Part shown: positions 47,648-56,230 of the stretch, piece after piece
Layout: each line of letters opens with the position of its first letter
How positions within the stretch are numbered: position 1 is the first letter of the stretch
Assembly (NCBI GenBank): GCA_963575675.1
Contig: CAUYUA010000206.1
Coordinates: forward strand, 53,161 to 117,160
DNA: 64,000 nt
Reading direction: 5' to 3'
DNA from: CAUYUA01 sp963575675
GTDB lineage: Bacteria > Pseudomonadota > Alphaproteobacteria > Azospirillales > Azospirillaceae
Made by a program: the position numbers and the translations under genes
The notes under the pieces: generated by a model
The model's input: only the letters and a program-made list of their open reading frames with translations
Told to the model about the DNA's origin: nothing
Database searches by the model: none

Positions 47648-48511
47648 TTAGGTTGTTTGATTTTGACGAACAAGCTTAATGAATTCACTCACCGGAAACC
47701 AATTTGGTTTCTCTTTCTTATCTTCATTTCCAACCTCATAGGGTTGATTTTTCCAAGTTCCCTCTTCAATGTCCTTTTTTAATAATTTTCCACTAAGCCC
47801 TCCTTTTCTTCCCATATATTGATACTCAAGCGAGAGATTTTCATATTTGTTGAAAATTTCTTGCCCTTTCGTCGATTTTTTCTTCTGTTTTTTGGACGAA
47901 TCTAATTTATCCAACGCCACTGAGAGCACCTTATGAAAATAATCAGACTCGGCGACGTCTTTATAAATATCTAAAACAGACTCCCATGTAATTACTGGAT
48001 ATTTATCGGCGCGCATCTCTTGAAAATACCCTTCCGGCAACAACACCATAAAATGCTTTTGCAATGAAAGCGAGTTTCCTCTTTTCTTAAAAATATCCTC
48101 AAGAGCATTAATCATCTGTTCTTGTTGTTTAACCTGAGCAATTAACTTCTTTCTTTTTGGACGATCAAACATTTTTGCTTCAATTGAGATCAAATGAGAT
48201 GTCGGACCAGAAATGAAAACAACAATGTCTGGAGCAACTTTATCGAATTTTTTTAACGGATCATCATCTGAAACCATTTCAGGATAATCCCAATAAATGG
48301 ATTCCATGAGGTTATATTCAGAGAAAAACTGCACATTGCAATCATCGGCGTTCGCTTTTATTTCAACGCCCTCAATCCCAAGCAACTGCAAGAATCTGCC
48401 GAAATGGGCGAAATTATCCCGACAAACAATTCCGGGAAGAACCGTCGCCGTATAATAGGCTTCCTTTCTATTGATGGGAACGAATTTCTCGAATAATTCA
48501 TCTACTTTCAC
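47648..48511 (-). CDS. Putative PD-(D/E)XK nuclease-like protein, AT-rich
   Basis: 287 residues, no close family recognised. PDIVVFISG followed by LISIEAKMFD near 93-113 fits the D-(X)n-ExK active-site spacing of PD-(D/E)XK enzymes. The following helix KKLIAQVKQQEQMINAL and the strand FMVLLPE are consistent with that fold. The C-terminal third is Lys-rich and helical. The gene is visibly more AT-rich than glmM and the EAL gene beside it, suggesting transfer. A stand-alone restriction- or defence-type nuclease is possible but inferred. Confidence 0.55.
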   Translation of the reverse strand: MKVDELFEKFVPINRKEAYYTATVLPGIVCRDNFAHFGRFLQLLGIEGVEIKANADDCNVQFFSEYNLMESIYWDYPEMVSDDDPLKKFDKVAPDIVVFISGPTSHLISIEAKMFDRPKRKKLIAQVKQQEQMINALEDIFKKRGNSLSLQKHFMVLLPEGYFQEMRADKYPVITWESVLDIYKDVAESDYFHKVLSVALDKLDSSKKQKKKSTKGQEIFNKYENLSLEYQYMGRKGGLSGKLLKKDIEEGTWKNQPYEVGNEDKKEKPNWFPVSEFIKLVRQNQTT

Positions 48512-48580
48512 TTTTCGTCTCCCGGATCAGAAGCAATCCCAATCAAAGCCCCGAAAGGCGATTATCATGTCTTCCGGAGA

Positions 48581-50731
48581 TCACGCGCTTGAACCCGTCG
48601 CTTCGTTCACCAACAACGCCTCGATTTGATCCGCCGGAGCCGGTCGGGCAAACAGATACCCTTGGCCATACTTACAAGAGACCCGCCGCAAAAACGCCGC
48701 TTCTTCTTCATGCTCCACGCCTTCGGCCACGACATCCATATGTAGGACGCTTGCCAAAGACGCGATGACCTGAACAATCGCGGTGTTCTCTCCACCGTTG
48801 CGGATCAGAGAAACGAAGCTCTTGTCGATCTTCAGAGTGTCGGCCGGCAATTTGTAAAGATAACTCAATGATGAATAGCCCGTTCCAAAATCATCGATGG
48901 AAAGCCGAACATCCATATTGCGGAGGGCGTTCATTATGTCGGTGCAATGTTCCGGATTTTGCATCACGACGCTTTCGGTGATCTCCAGCTTCAAAGAAGA
49001 GGGCGGAATCCCGGTTTCTTTCAATGATTGCAGAACCGCCGTCAACAAAGTGTCGTCGCGAAACTGCGGCGAGGAAACATTCACGCTCATAAAAAGAGGA
49101 TGTGGCCGTGGAAAGCGCTTTTGCCACGCCGCGATTTGCTGAGTGGCCTCCAACAACGCCCAACGCCCGAAGGGAACAATCAGGCCGGTTTCTTCCGCCA
49201 AGGGAATGAAATGAATCGGCGGCACCAATCCGCGCTCTGGATGACGCCAGCGCATCAAAGCCTCGAACCCTGCGATTCTCCGCGTCGCCATATCCACGAT
49301 CGGCTGATAGAAGAGGCATAACTGCCCTTGCTCGAAAGCGGCGCGCAATTCGGATTCGATGCGCATTTGCTCCATGGCGTGTTCGCGCAATCGACTGTCG
49401 AACACTTCAACCCGAGCGCGACCATTGGCTTTGGCGCGAACCATCGCCAAACTGGCGTCGCGCAACATATCGTCGGGTTTTTCATATCCCGTCGTGCTGA
49501 ACGCCACTCCAATCGAGGCGGTCAGCACGACATCCCGGTTATCCATTTTGAAGGGCCGCGCCACGGCGTCGGCGAAACGATGAGCAATGACCAGAGCTTC
49601 GGGCAAATCATCGATTTCTTCGATCAAGATTCCGAACTCGTCGGCGCTGAGCCGCGCCAAAGTGTCTCCGGTGCGCCGCACGCGCAACAATCGAGCCGCA
49701 GAGGTGGTGAGCACCAAATCTCCCATACTGGCGCCCATGCTGTCGTTAATGCTCTTAAAGCGATCCAGATCAAGCAGCAACACGGCAAAATGTCGTCCGC
49801 CCCACCGCTTTTGCCGATCCAGCGACTGCCCCACGCGATCCAGCAACAAAGCGCGGTTGGGCAATCCCGTCAATCCGTCGTGGAAAGCGTTGAATTGCAG
49901 CCGAAGCTCCGCCTTTTTACGACCTGTGATGTCCGTCATCGATCCAGCCATGCGGATCGGAAAACTATCGAAACCGTAAATCGCCACACCCCGCACCAAG
50001 AACCATCGCTCGCTGCCGTCGGCGTGACAAATGCGGAATTCGTGCTCTAGATGGCTCCGCTCTCTCTTCAAGTGCATTTCGATGGCGGCTTCCAGCCCCG
50101 GCAGATCCTCGGAAGCGACTCGGCTGAGCCAATCGGAAACTCTGTTTCCGATTTCCGAATCCAAATGCCCAAGCATCTCTTTCCAGCGCGGCGAATAATA
50201 AACCTCGCCCGTGTCCAAGCGCCAATCCCACAAGCCGTCGTTGGCTCCACGAGCCGCCAAAGCATATCGTTCCTCGCTTTGGCGCAAACGCTGCTCGGCC
50301 GTCACGCGCTCGGTGATGTCCGCCTGCGATCCCACAATTCGCGTCGGCCGCCCATCTTCTCCCGCGACGGTCACGCCGCGACAAACCATCCAACGAATCA
50401 GACTTTGGCCGTCGCGAATCCGATATTCGATTTGAAACGGCTTGCCCGAGAGCGGCGTCGCCGTCGTTTCTTCCTCCAGAGTGGCTTGCAACCAAATCAA
50501 ATCCTCGGGCACCACCCGATCCAACCAAAACGCCAAAGACTCACTGACATCGTCCTCACTTAAGCCGAGCACCGACCTCCACCGGGGAGAATAATAAACC
50601 CGCCCGGTGCGCAGATACCAATCCCAAACGCCCTCTCTTCCGGCGCGTTCGGCCAGTTCGTAGCGTTCGACCAGTTTCTGAAGCAAAGAAGAACTCACGC
50701 AGCCATCAACTCCCAAATGTCCGCCGATCAC
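48581..50731 (-). CDS. PAS-PAS-GGDEF-EAL protein with degenerate GGDEF
   Basis: 716 residues, no membrane segment. Two PAS_3-type domains span about 18-145 and 148-275 (YELAERAGREGVWDWYLRTG, YALAARGANDGLWDWRLDTG). The GGDEF-type domain spans about 280-440, but the active-site loop reads LSADEF instead of GGDEF, so cyclase activity is unlikely. The EAL domain spans about 455-705 with intact FEALMRWRHP, LKLEITES, SIDDFGTGYSSL, LKIDKSFV and YGQGYLFARP, so c-di-GMP phosphodiesterase activity is likely. The degenerate domain may sense GTP. Confidence 0.88.
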   Translation of the reverse strand: MIGGHLGVDGCVSSSLLQKLVERYELAERAGREGVWDWYLRTGRVYYSPRWRSVLGLSEDDVSESLAFWLDRVVPEDLIWLQATLEEETTATPLSGKPFQIEYRIRDGQSLIRWMVCRGVTVAGEDGRPTRIVGSQADITERVTAEQRLRQSEERYALAARGANDGLWDWRLDTGEVYYSPRWKEMLGHLDSEIGNRVSDWLSRVASEDLPGLEAAIEMHLKRERSHLEHEFRICHADGSERWFLVRGVAIYGFDSFPIRMAGSMTDITGRKKAELRLQFNAFHDGLTGLPNRALLLDRVGQSLDRQKRWGGRHFAVLLLDLDRFKSINDSMGASMGDLVLTTSAARLLRVRRTGDTLARLSADEFGILIEEIDDLPEALVIAHRFADAVARPFKMDNRDVVLTASIGVAFSTTGYEKPDDMLRDASLAMVRAKANGRARVEVFDSRLREHAMEQMRIESELRAAFEQGQLCLFYQPIVDMATRRIAGFEALMRWRHPERGLVPPIHFIPLAEETGLIVPFGRWALLEATQQIAAWQKRFPRPHPLFMSVNVSSPQFRDDTLLTAVLQSLKETGIPPSSLKLEITESVVMQNPEHCTDIMNALRNMDVRLSIDDFGTGYSSLSYLYKLPADTLKIDKSFVSLIRNGGENTAIVQVIASLASVLHMDVVAEGVEHEEEAAFLRRVSCKYGQGYLFARPAPADQIEALLVNEATGSSA

Positions 50732-51170
50732 AACAAACCGACGCGCTTGCCTGCCTCAACGCCACTTATACGCTCAAATCTACAGCGCACGGAAGGATGA
50801 TAGACGAAGTTTTTGTTCTAAGCCACTCACGAACGCACACAAAATTTTTGCGCATACGACTTGTTCGACAATCGACGTCGCTGAAAACCAAAACACGAAG
50901 CCTCAAAGAATATGAGGTCTACCGTTCTTGGAGGCGTGTTATGAAAAAGGATGTCCGGACAACCACGGAAACACGTATAATGAGGGATCGCCATCAAATA
51001 AGCCGTCGCTCTTTCTGAGCCGTTTCTTTTTATGACGTCGAACTTTTTTCGATTAAGACGTCCTTATTGACTTACGCAAGAAAGAGTTTGATCCACCTTT
51101 TCCAAAAGGACTCAAAACTCGGAGAACACAAGAAAACAACAGCGATTATTCACGCCTCCATCGACCGAGG
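50732..51170. other. Gap upstream of the EAL gene
   Basis: No convincing gene. Short frames here have no protein-like features. Likely promoter region of the minus-strand EAL gene. Confidence 0.4.
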
Positions 51171-51542
51171 CTACAAAGACGACTCCTGTCGCCACAACTG
51201 GCGCAAACGACGCACATGCCGCACGGTGCATCCCGCCGCTTTGGCGACCTCCTCCGCAGACACATGATCTTGCGCTGCCGCGACAATTGTTTTTGCGCGC
51301 CCGACGCCGGAAAGCTTTGGAATGGAAATCCATGTCCCGCCTCTCGCCAGAACCATTTTCCGCCACGCCTCCTCACCGATCAAAGACCGCATAGAGTTCT
51401 CAACGTCGGGGTTCAGGGGAATATAACGACGATCCATGCCGCCGAAATCCCGAATCAACAGCAAAACCGCGCGCACGCCGACTTCTGAAGCCAAATCCAT
51501 CAACCATCTCGGCGCCCCGGTCGGCAACCCTGAAGCCGTCAT
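51171..51542 (-). CDS. Mor/C-like transcription activator
   Basis: 123 residues. An N-terminal dimerisation-like part (LMDLASEVGVRAVLLLIRDFGG, RYIPLNPD) and a C-terminal helix-turn-helix (AEEVAKAAGCTVRHVRRLRQLW near 95-116) resemble the Mor middle-gene activators of Mu-like phages. Its ATG overlaps the stop of the Ner-like gene (ATGA), so the two are translationally coupled. No other Mu genes are seen nearby. Confidence 0.7.
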   Translation of the reverse strand: MTASGLPTGAPRWLMDLASEVGVRAVLLLIRDFGGMDRRYIPLNPDVENSMRSLIGEEAWRKMVLARGGTWISIPKLSGVGRAKTIVAAAQDHVSAEEVAKAAGCTVRHVRRLRQLWRQESSL

Positions 51543-51913
51543 GAAAGCCTCTTTTCCGCCATCAGACCATCTTCGCGACGATCCTGAACCATGCGCCGAC
51601 GATGTGTGGAGACCATATGAACCCCGCGTCGCCGAGAACCGTCATCCCGATAACGCTCAGAAAACAACAGACTCTCCGGCACGCCTAAAAGGGTGGCGAT
51701 CGTCCCTTCGATCGCTTTCGAAGGCCGCCGCAACGCATAGGATACAGCCTGCTGAGAAACTCCGATTCTTCGAGCGATCTCCGATAAGCTCCACCCTCGA
51801 ACTTCAAGTTGGTATTTGATCCACGAAGGTCTGATTTCGGGATCATCGGGAACGTCTTCGGGCCGCAAGCGCAGCCGATCAGGAACGTTTGTACTTGATT
51901 GCACGTATGACAT
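51539..51913 (-). CDS. Ner/Nlp-like DNA-binding regulator
   Basis: About 124 residues from ATG 51913. The centre, IRPSWIKYQLEVRGWSLSEI, then ARRIGVSQQAVSYALRRPSK and ATLLGVPESLLF, matches the Ner/Nlp winged-helix type of Mu-like phages, where Ner represses early transcription. The C-terminal 35 residues are basic and atypical. Coupled to the Mor-like gene. The pairing of an early repressor with a middle activator, without transposase or structural genes, suggests a domesticated remnant. Confidence 0.7.
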   Translation of the reverse strand: MSYVQSSTNVPDRLRLRPEDVPDDPEIRPSWIKYQLEVRGWSLSEIARRIGVSQQAVSYALRRPSKAIEGTIATLLGVPESLLFSERYRDDGSRRRGVHMVSTHRRRMVQDRREDGLMAEKRLS

Positions 51914-52346
51914 GCCGCGTATCTTGCACAAGACCACTAATTGGTCAAGAGAATTTAGAACATCTAAGGACAATTATTTGCGTTGTGATAAAAAGCAAAT
52001 AGTCTTCTCTTTCCTTGTATGTAAAAACTGTTCATTTTCTCAATAATAATAAGCATATTCATTCTAAGTTAGCCAATTTATTAAAAGCGAACCATGACAA
52101 AAACCACAGATAACTCGATAATACATTTCAATAATAAAACCAATTCCCCGAATCATTCCTCCAAAACACAATAACACGTCAAAATTCTTCAATTATGAAA
52201 CTGCTCTCATGTCTTGAGAAATATCTATGCGATTATTTTATGTTTATTATTCCAGACATTCTTCCTGTCTCAAACGTCCTTTTGCTTTTTCCTTCCAACC
52301 CAACCATTGGTTTCATTGCTATCGAACTTTTTAGACTTCCCTTAGA

Positions 52347-52391
52347 GCCTGTCCGGAAAGAATATCAATGTTTCCATCGGACAGGCTCTTA
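52347..52391. other. Hairpin GAGCCTGTCCG / CGGACAGGCTC
   Basis: An 11-12-bp near-perfect stem around a 20-base loop, without a T-run on either side. The end sequence GAGCCTGTCCGG resembles some IS termini, so it may be a small IS-derived remnant or a terminator. Confidence 0.5.
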
Positions 52392-52485
52392 AACAATCCA
52401 CAACATCGCACGCAAGGACGCATTACACCGATGAGCAGAATGATTGACACACGCCCTTTAGCTCTTGCGCATAAAACAAAATTCA

Positions 52486-52523
52486 ATAAAAAACGGGCTC
52501 AGAAATTAAATTTCCAAGCCCGT
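52486..52523 (-). terminator. Rho-independent terminator of the SLT gene
   Basis: On the minus strand, stem ACGGGCT / AGCCCGT with an A/T-rich loop, followed by TTTTTTATT. It lies about 40 bp after the stop of the transglycosylase gene. Confidence 0.75.
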
Positions 52524-52561
52524 CTTTTTATTTATTCTAAATTATTTTTCTCTTGTTGCGA

Positions 52562-53551
52562 TTACAAACGAGTTCGACTTCGACTGTGTCCCGTCCAGTC
52601 CTGTTGAAACTCGCTCATGGACTGACCTTCAGAATGACCCAACGCCATCTTGCGTGAACCATATTGCGTCTGATTCTTCTCAGAATCCTCATCCGGAGTT
52701 TCCAACGCAGCCAACGCCAATCTGGTGTGAGGCGACAACAAAGAACCCTTCAGCGGAGAACGCCCGAACGGCGTCAAGACTTGCGCAATAACCGAAGCGA
52801 CATCCGGATCGATCACCAAATCATCCTTGGCGTCTTTTGCCTCTTTGCCGTCGGCGGGACGAGCCCCCGCAACCACAGAGGTTTGATTTTCCTGATCCGC
52901 GAACTTAGCGGCAAAACGATCGTAAATTTGCTGCAAAGTTTTGGGTTGGCCATCGCGACTGTAAAACACGTTATAGTTGCTGCCGGCGGCTTCAGGAAAA
53001 ACATCTCGTCCGAGAGTCGTCGCATTCTCTTTCATGGCGTTCAGGAATTTTGCGCCGCCGCCAGCTCCCAAGAAATGCGCCAAATACAGTTCCGTCGGCC
53101 CAATCTTAGCGTTTTTGACGTTGTTTTGCAGATAATCATAATTATCGCGCGTAAATTCTGCGGCCATCAACGCCGAAACGCGCGCGTCTTTACGCAGATC
53201 CAAAATCTCGCGCCGCATATCGGGATCGGCGACAAACGGTCGCCCATCACTGCGCGTTTGAATCGCATTAGCGTATTGCTCAAGACCATGAGCCGAGCCA
53301 TGCGCCTTGACGGTGGACAGCCATGTGCTGTCCAAAAACTGATACAGACCTGTCGCACTGCTGGTGGAGGCCTTCAGATCGGTGCGAAAACTGCTTTCGA
53401 TGGAAGCTTTTTCCAGGAGGTAGGCAAAATCGACCCCAGTCCTTTGCGACGCCTCTTGAACGGCCGATTCAACATCCGCTGGCCCTCTCGCACGCCCGGC
53501 GCGCAAATTCTGGGTGCTTGTCAATTTATCGGCGAAAACCGGGATGCTCAT
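52562..53551 (-). CDS. Lytic transglycosylase (SLT domain) protein
   Basis: About 329 residues from ATG 53551. From about 25: GVDFAYLLEKASIESSFRTD contains the catalytic Glu (ASIES), then SATGLYQFLDSTWL, both hallmarks of SLT-type muramidase folds. LYLAHFLGAGGGAKFL near 150 is the third conserved block. No clear signal peptide was found, as in flagellar or secretion-associated transglycosylases of alphaproteobacteria. The C-terminal part is low-complexity. It cleaves peptidoglycan glycan strands. Confidence 0.85.
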   Translation of the reverse strand: MSIPVFADKLTSTQNLRAGRARGPADVESAVQEASQRTGVDFAYLLEKASIESSFRTDLKASTSSATGLYQFLDSTWLSTVKAHGSAHGLEQYANAIQTRSDGRPFVADPDMRREILDLRKDARVSALMAAEFTRDNYDYLQNNVKNAKIGPTELYLAHFLGAGGGAKFLNAMKENATTLGRDVFPEAAGSNYNVFYSRDGQPKTLQQIYDRFAAKFADQENQTSVVAGARPADGKEAKDAKDDLVIDPDVASVIAQVLTPFGRSPLKGSLLSPHTRLALAALETPDEDSEKNQTQYGSRKMALGHSEGQSMSEFQQDWTGHSRSRTRL

Positions 53552-53724
53552 GACGGCCCTCACTTCTCTGAACTTGCGGTCATCTTTATGACTCTTGTTC
53601 GATATTACACTAAGGCAAGCAAATTCTGCGCCGAAATTTTGCAAACCTCGAATTTTGCAAAAACGATCCGTTCATGACGGTTTCGTGAAAACCCGTCCAT
53701 CAATCTCCGCTCGATCAAAAATCC

Positions 53725-53900
53725 AAAAAATTTGGCGACTTCACCGAATTAAAACGGCCCTCGCGCCTTCGGTCGCTACAGTCTCCAAGTTATGGTTTCC
53801 AAAGGCCTTTCGGCCTTTGGCGAGTCCAAGGCGAAGCCCCGACCTTCCTTTGTCCCCGCTTTTTTTCGAGTTTCCGAGCAAGCCGAGTATATAAGATTGC
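53725..53900. repeat. Dispersed repeat family B, copy 4
   Basis: A divergent but complete member: CGAATTAAAACGGCCC, TCGCTACAGTCTCCAAG, CCAAAGGCCtttcGGCCTTTGG and GGCGAAGCCCCG, ending in a GAGTATATAAG tail. It sits between SLT and mlaA divergent genes, upstream of both. Confidence 0.75.
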
Positions 53901-53965
53901 CCTCATCCGACCAGAAGGAGTACCGTTAGAAAATTTCCTAAGAAGGCCACGCAAAGGAGCCTTTA

Positions 53966-54748
53966 ATGTCTTTCTTTTCTTTTAGGACATCGCCCGCCCT
54001 CGCGCGATTCGTAGTCGTTTACGCTGCAATCTTGACTTGCGGCGTTTTCCTGTTGTCTCCGTCCGTCGCATCCGCGCAAAACGACCCGCTGGAAGGGTTC
54101 AACCGCACAATGCACAACTTCAATAGTTGGGCTGTGCGTTCCGTCATCAATCCTTCCGCCACCCTCTTGGAAGCCTGGGTTCCCGAACCCGCGCGACGGA
54201 TCGGAACCAACATTTACTCCAACGTCACCGAGCCTGAGTTTATCGTCACCAATCTCTTCAAAGGATATTATCAAGACGCTGGCGTCTCGGTTGCTCGCTT
54301 CGCGATCAACTCCACGTTGGGGCTGGTCGGCATGTTTGAAGTCGCCAACTCTTTCGGCCTAAAACGGCGCGAAATCGAGTTCGGCGAGGCCATGTGCTCC
54401 ATCGGCGCGCCCGTGGGTTCGTACTTGGTTCTGCCCCTGATCGGCCCAACCAACGTCGCCAGCGCCGGATTGCTCACCGGCTTTTTCGCCGTTGAATGGT
54501 ATGCGCTCAGCATGATCTCAACGATTCTGGCCAGCGCCGATTTGGTCGTTGATCTCAGCGCTTCCGCCGCCAGCCTGCGCCACGCCGCCGACGCTCCGGC
54601 TTTAAACGCCGAAGACACGTACCAAATCCAACGCACCGCCTACATGCTTTATCTTCAAAAAGGCTGCGCGGAAGCCGGAATCCTCCAGACGCCAACCATC
54701 CCGACCCCAATTGCCAAAGAAAAAAACTTGGCGCAGTCAAAGTCTTGA
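53966..54748 (+). CDS. mlaA: MlaA/VacJ-family protein
   Basis: 260 residues. Outer-membrane-associated component that removes surface phospholipids and passes them to the Mla system. DPLEGFNRTMHNFNSWAV near 40-57, ARRIGTNIYSNVTEPEFIVTNLFKG near 77-101, and EFGEAMCSIGAPVGSYLVLPLIGPTN near 138-163 are diagnostic. The N-terminal signal ends near SVASAQ. The only early Cys (LTC) does not make a canonical lipobox, so lipidation is uncertain. The other mla genes are not in the window. Confidence 0.88.
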   Translation: MSFFSFRTSPALARFVVVYAAILTCGVFLLSPSVASAQNDPLEGFNRTMHNFNSWAVRSVINPSATLLEAWVPEPARRIGTNIYSNVTEPEFIVTNLFKGYYQDAGVSVARFAINSTLGLVGMFEVANSFGLKRREIEFGEAMCSIGAPVGSYLVLPLIGPTNVASAGLLTGFFAVEWYALSMISTILASADLVVDLSASAASLRHAADAPALNAEDTYQIQRTAYMLYLQKGCAEAGILQTPTIPTPIAKEKNLAQSKS

Positions 54749-54824
54749 GCCGTTTCACTGGAGTTATTCCATACTCTATTTTTTGCAAAGATAATGTTTG
54801 GGAACAATAAAAATAATTAAAAAA

Positions 54825-54863
54825 CGGGTTCCAAAGACGCCCCTCCTTGGAACCCGTTTTTTT
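54825..54863 (+). terminator. Rho-independent terminator of mlaA
   Basis: Stem CGGGTTCC (54825-54832) / GGAACCCG (54849-54856), extended by A/T pairing, then TTTTTTT. Located 76 bp after the mlaA stop. Confidence 0.85.
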
Positions 54864-54919
54864 GTTATTTGTTTTCTTATATGTCCCACTTTCTCGAAAA
54901 CCCGAAAAAAGATACGAAA

Positions 54920-55051
54920 ACAACAAAAGCAAGCAGGAAAAAAATCAAGAAAAAGATCAAGAAAAAGATCAAGAAAAAAGGCCAGGGCTCCGCCCTGGAC
55001 CCGCCAAAGGCCGGGAGGCCTTTGGAAACCATGACTTGGAGTTCTACGACA
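54920..55051. repeat. AAGATC tandem tract and the second half of a family B repeat
   Basis: 54930-54980 is a tandem of roughly 12-bp AAGAAAAAGATC units. From 54985 a B element runs (GGGCTCCGCCCTGGACCCG, CCAAAGGCCgggaGGCCTTTGG, ATGACTTGGAG) and is cut at CTACGACA by IS copy 2. Its missing half is at 33361-33407. Confidence 0.8.
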
Positions 55052-55190
55052 GGCTCATCCTGGGTTCCGGGGTGGTGGCCGTGCGACAAGGTGCGACAAT
55101 AAGCCTCACGCGAAGCATGGTTATGGAGCTTGCCTTTGGGAGGTAGATGCGATTCTATGGCGAAGTCACTTTCAAGCGACGGTCTTCGCC

Positions 55191-56134
55191 ATGGCAACGC
55201 CTCAGTTCATCAATTTGGCTGCGCTCATCGACGACAGCAGATGCTACGATCTTATCCGTCAGTATCGGTGGCCCGATGGCGTCTGTTGTCCAAATTGTTC
55301 AAGCTCAAACGTCATTCGTAATGGACGCGACGATACTCAACGTCATCGACAACGGTATCTTTGCAAAAACTGTAGCTTCCGGTTTGATGATCTTAGCGGC
55401 ACTGTACTGGCAGGACATCATCAGCCTCTTCGTGTTTGGGTGCTATGCCTGTATTTCATGGGGCTGAATCTGTCCAACCAGCAAATTGCCAAGGAACTGG
55501 ACTTGAATGACGCCGATGTCCAAATCATGGCGACACACCTGCGAGACGGCCTTGTGGCGAGAATCCCAGAGGTTACGTTGACCGGAAAAGTGGAGATTGA
55601 TGAGGTCTATGTCGTCGCCGGCCACAAAGGAAACCCAGACGCCGTTCAAAAAAAGGTCGGAAAGGACGACGTCGGCGGCTCAAAGGCGTACGTGGTCGCG
55701 GAACTCTCGAAAAAGAGAAGCCGCCGATTCTTGGCATGATCGAACGCGACGGACAGGTTGTTCTCCATATGCTGCCAAATGTTCAACAAAACACAATCAA
55801 GCCGGTTATTACAAAAATAATTGAGAATGGCGCCCTTATCTTTACAGATGAGTACGATATCTACAATAGGCTGCCCGAATGGGGATACCAACACAAAACT
55901 GTTTGTCATAGTCAAGGGGAGTATGCTCGCGACGAGGATGGTGATGGTTTTCATGAGGTTCACGTCAACACCATGGAAGGATTTTGGTCCCTGTTACGTT
56001 CCTGGCTTCGCCCGCATCGCGGCATTTCACAGGAAAAGCTTCCAATCTATCTTGGGTTCTTTCAGTTCGTACATAACTTGAGAGCGAGAGGGAAGTCTCT
56101 CCTTGGCTCCCTCGTTGCCGCATTGGTCGTTTGA
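55191..56134 (+). CDS. IS1595-family transposase in two frames (copy 2)
   Basis: Frame 0 runs 55191-55739 and the -1 frame 55736-56134. The heptamer A AAA AAG at 55649-55655 is in the correct register for -1 slippage. In the shifted frame the junction reads KKGRKGRRRRLKGVRGRG, then TLEKEKPPILGMIERDG, the sequence expected inside an intact IS1595 transposase. The frame 0 product alone ends at SRRFLA and lacks the last catalytic residues. Identical to copy 1. Confidence 0.85.
55649..55655 (+). promoter_or_regulatory. Slippery heptamer A AAA AAG (putative -1 frameshift site)
   Basis: Codons CAA AAA AAG in frame 0 give the A AAA AAG heptamer used for -1 frameshifting in dnaX and several IS families. 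Present in both copies. No stimulatory structure was worked out. Confidence 0.6.
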
Positions 56135-56230
56135 CCACAGAAACACCACCCCGGAACCCAGGATGAGCCTCGGAATTTAACGCCATCGTCCCCGAACCTA
56201 AGCCATAACGCCAAAACCGAAACAAAGAAC

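Larger units (their letters stand above)
51914..52561. other. AT-rich gap upstream of the Ner-like gene
   Basis: Strongly AT-rich, with no convincing gene. It should contain the promoter of the Ner/Mor unit. Two hairpins are listed separately (52347-52391 and 52486-52523). Confidence 0.5.
55052..56169 (+). mobile_element. IS1595-type insertion sequence, copy 2
   Basis: 1118 bp, the inverted twin of copy 1 with the same 26-bp terminal inverted repeats. Flanks are CTACGACA (55044-55051) and TCGGAATT (56170-56177), which differ from each other but are the reverse complements of the left and right flanks of copy 1. Confidence 0.93.

Noticed and set aside
50797..51018. Plus-strand 73-codon frame upstream of the EAL gene
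   Set aside because: Basic, low-information peptide with no ribosome-binding site. It probably lies in the promoter region of the divergent gene.
52195..52392. Plus-strand 65-codon frame in the AT-rich gap
   Set aside because: Composition is what random AT-rich sequence gives, and its end runs through the 52347-52391 hairpin.
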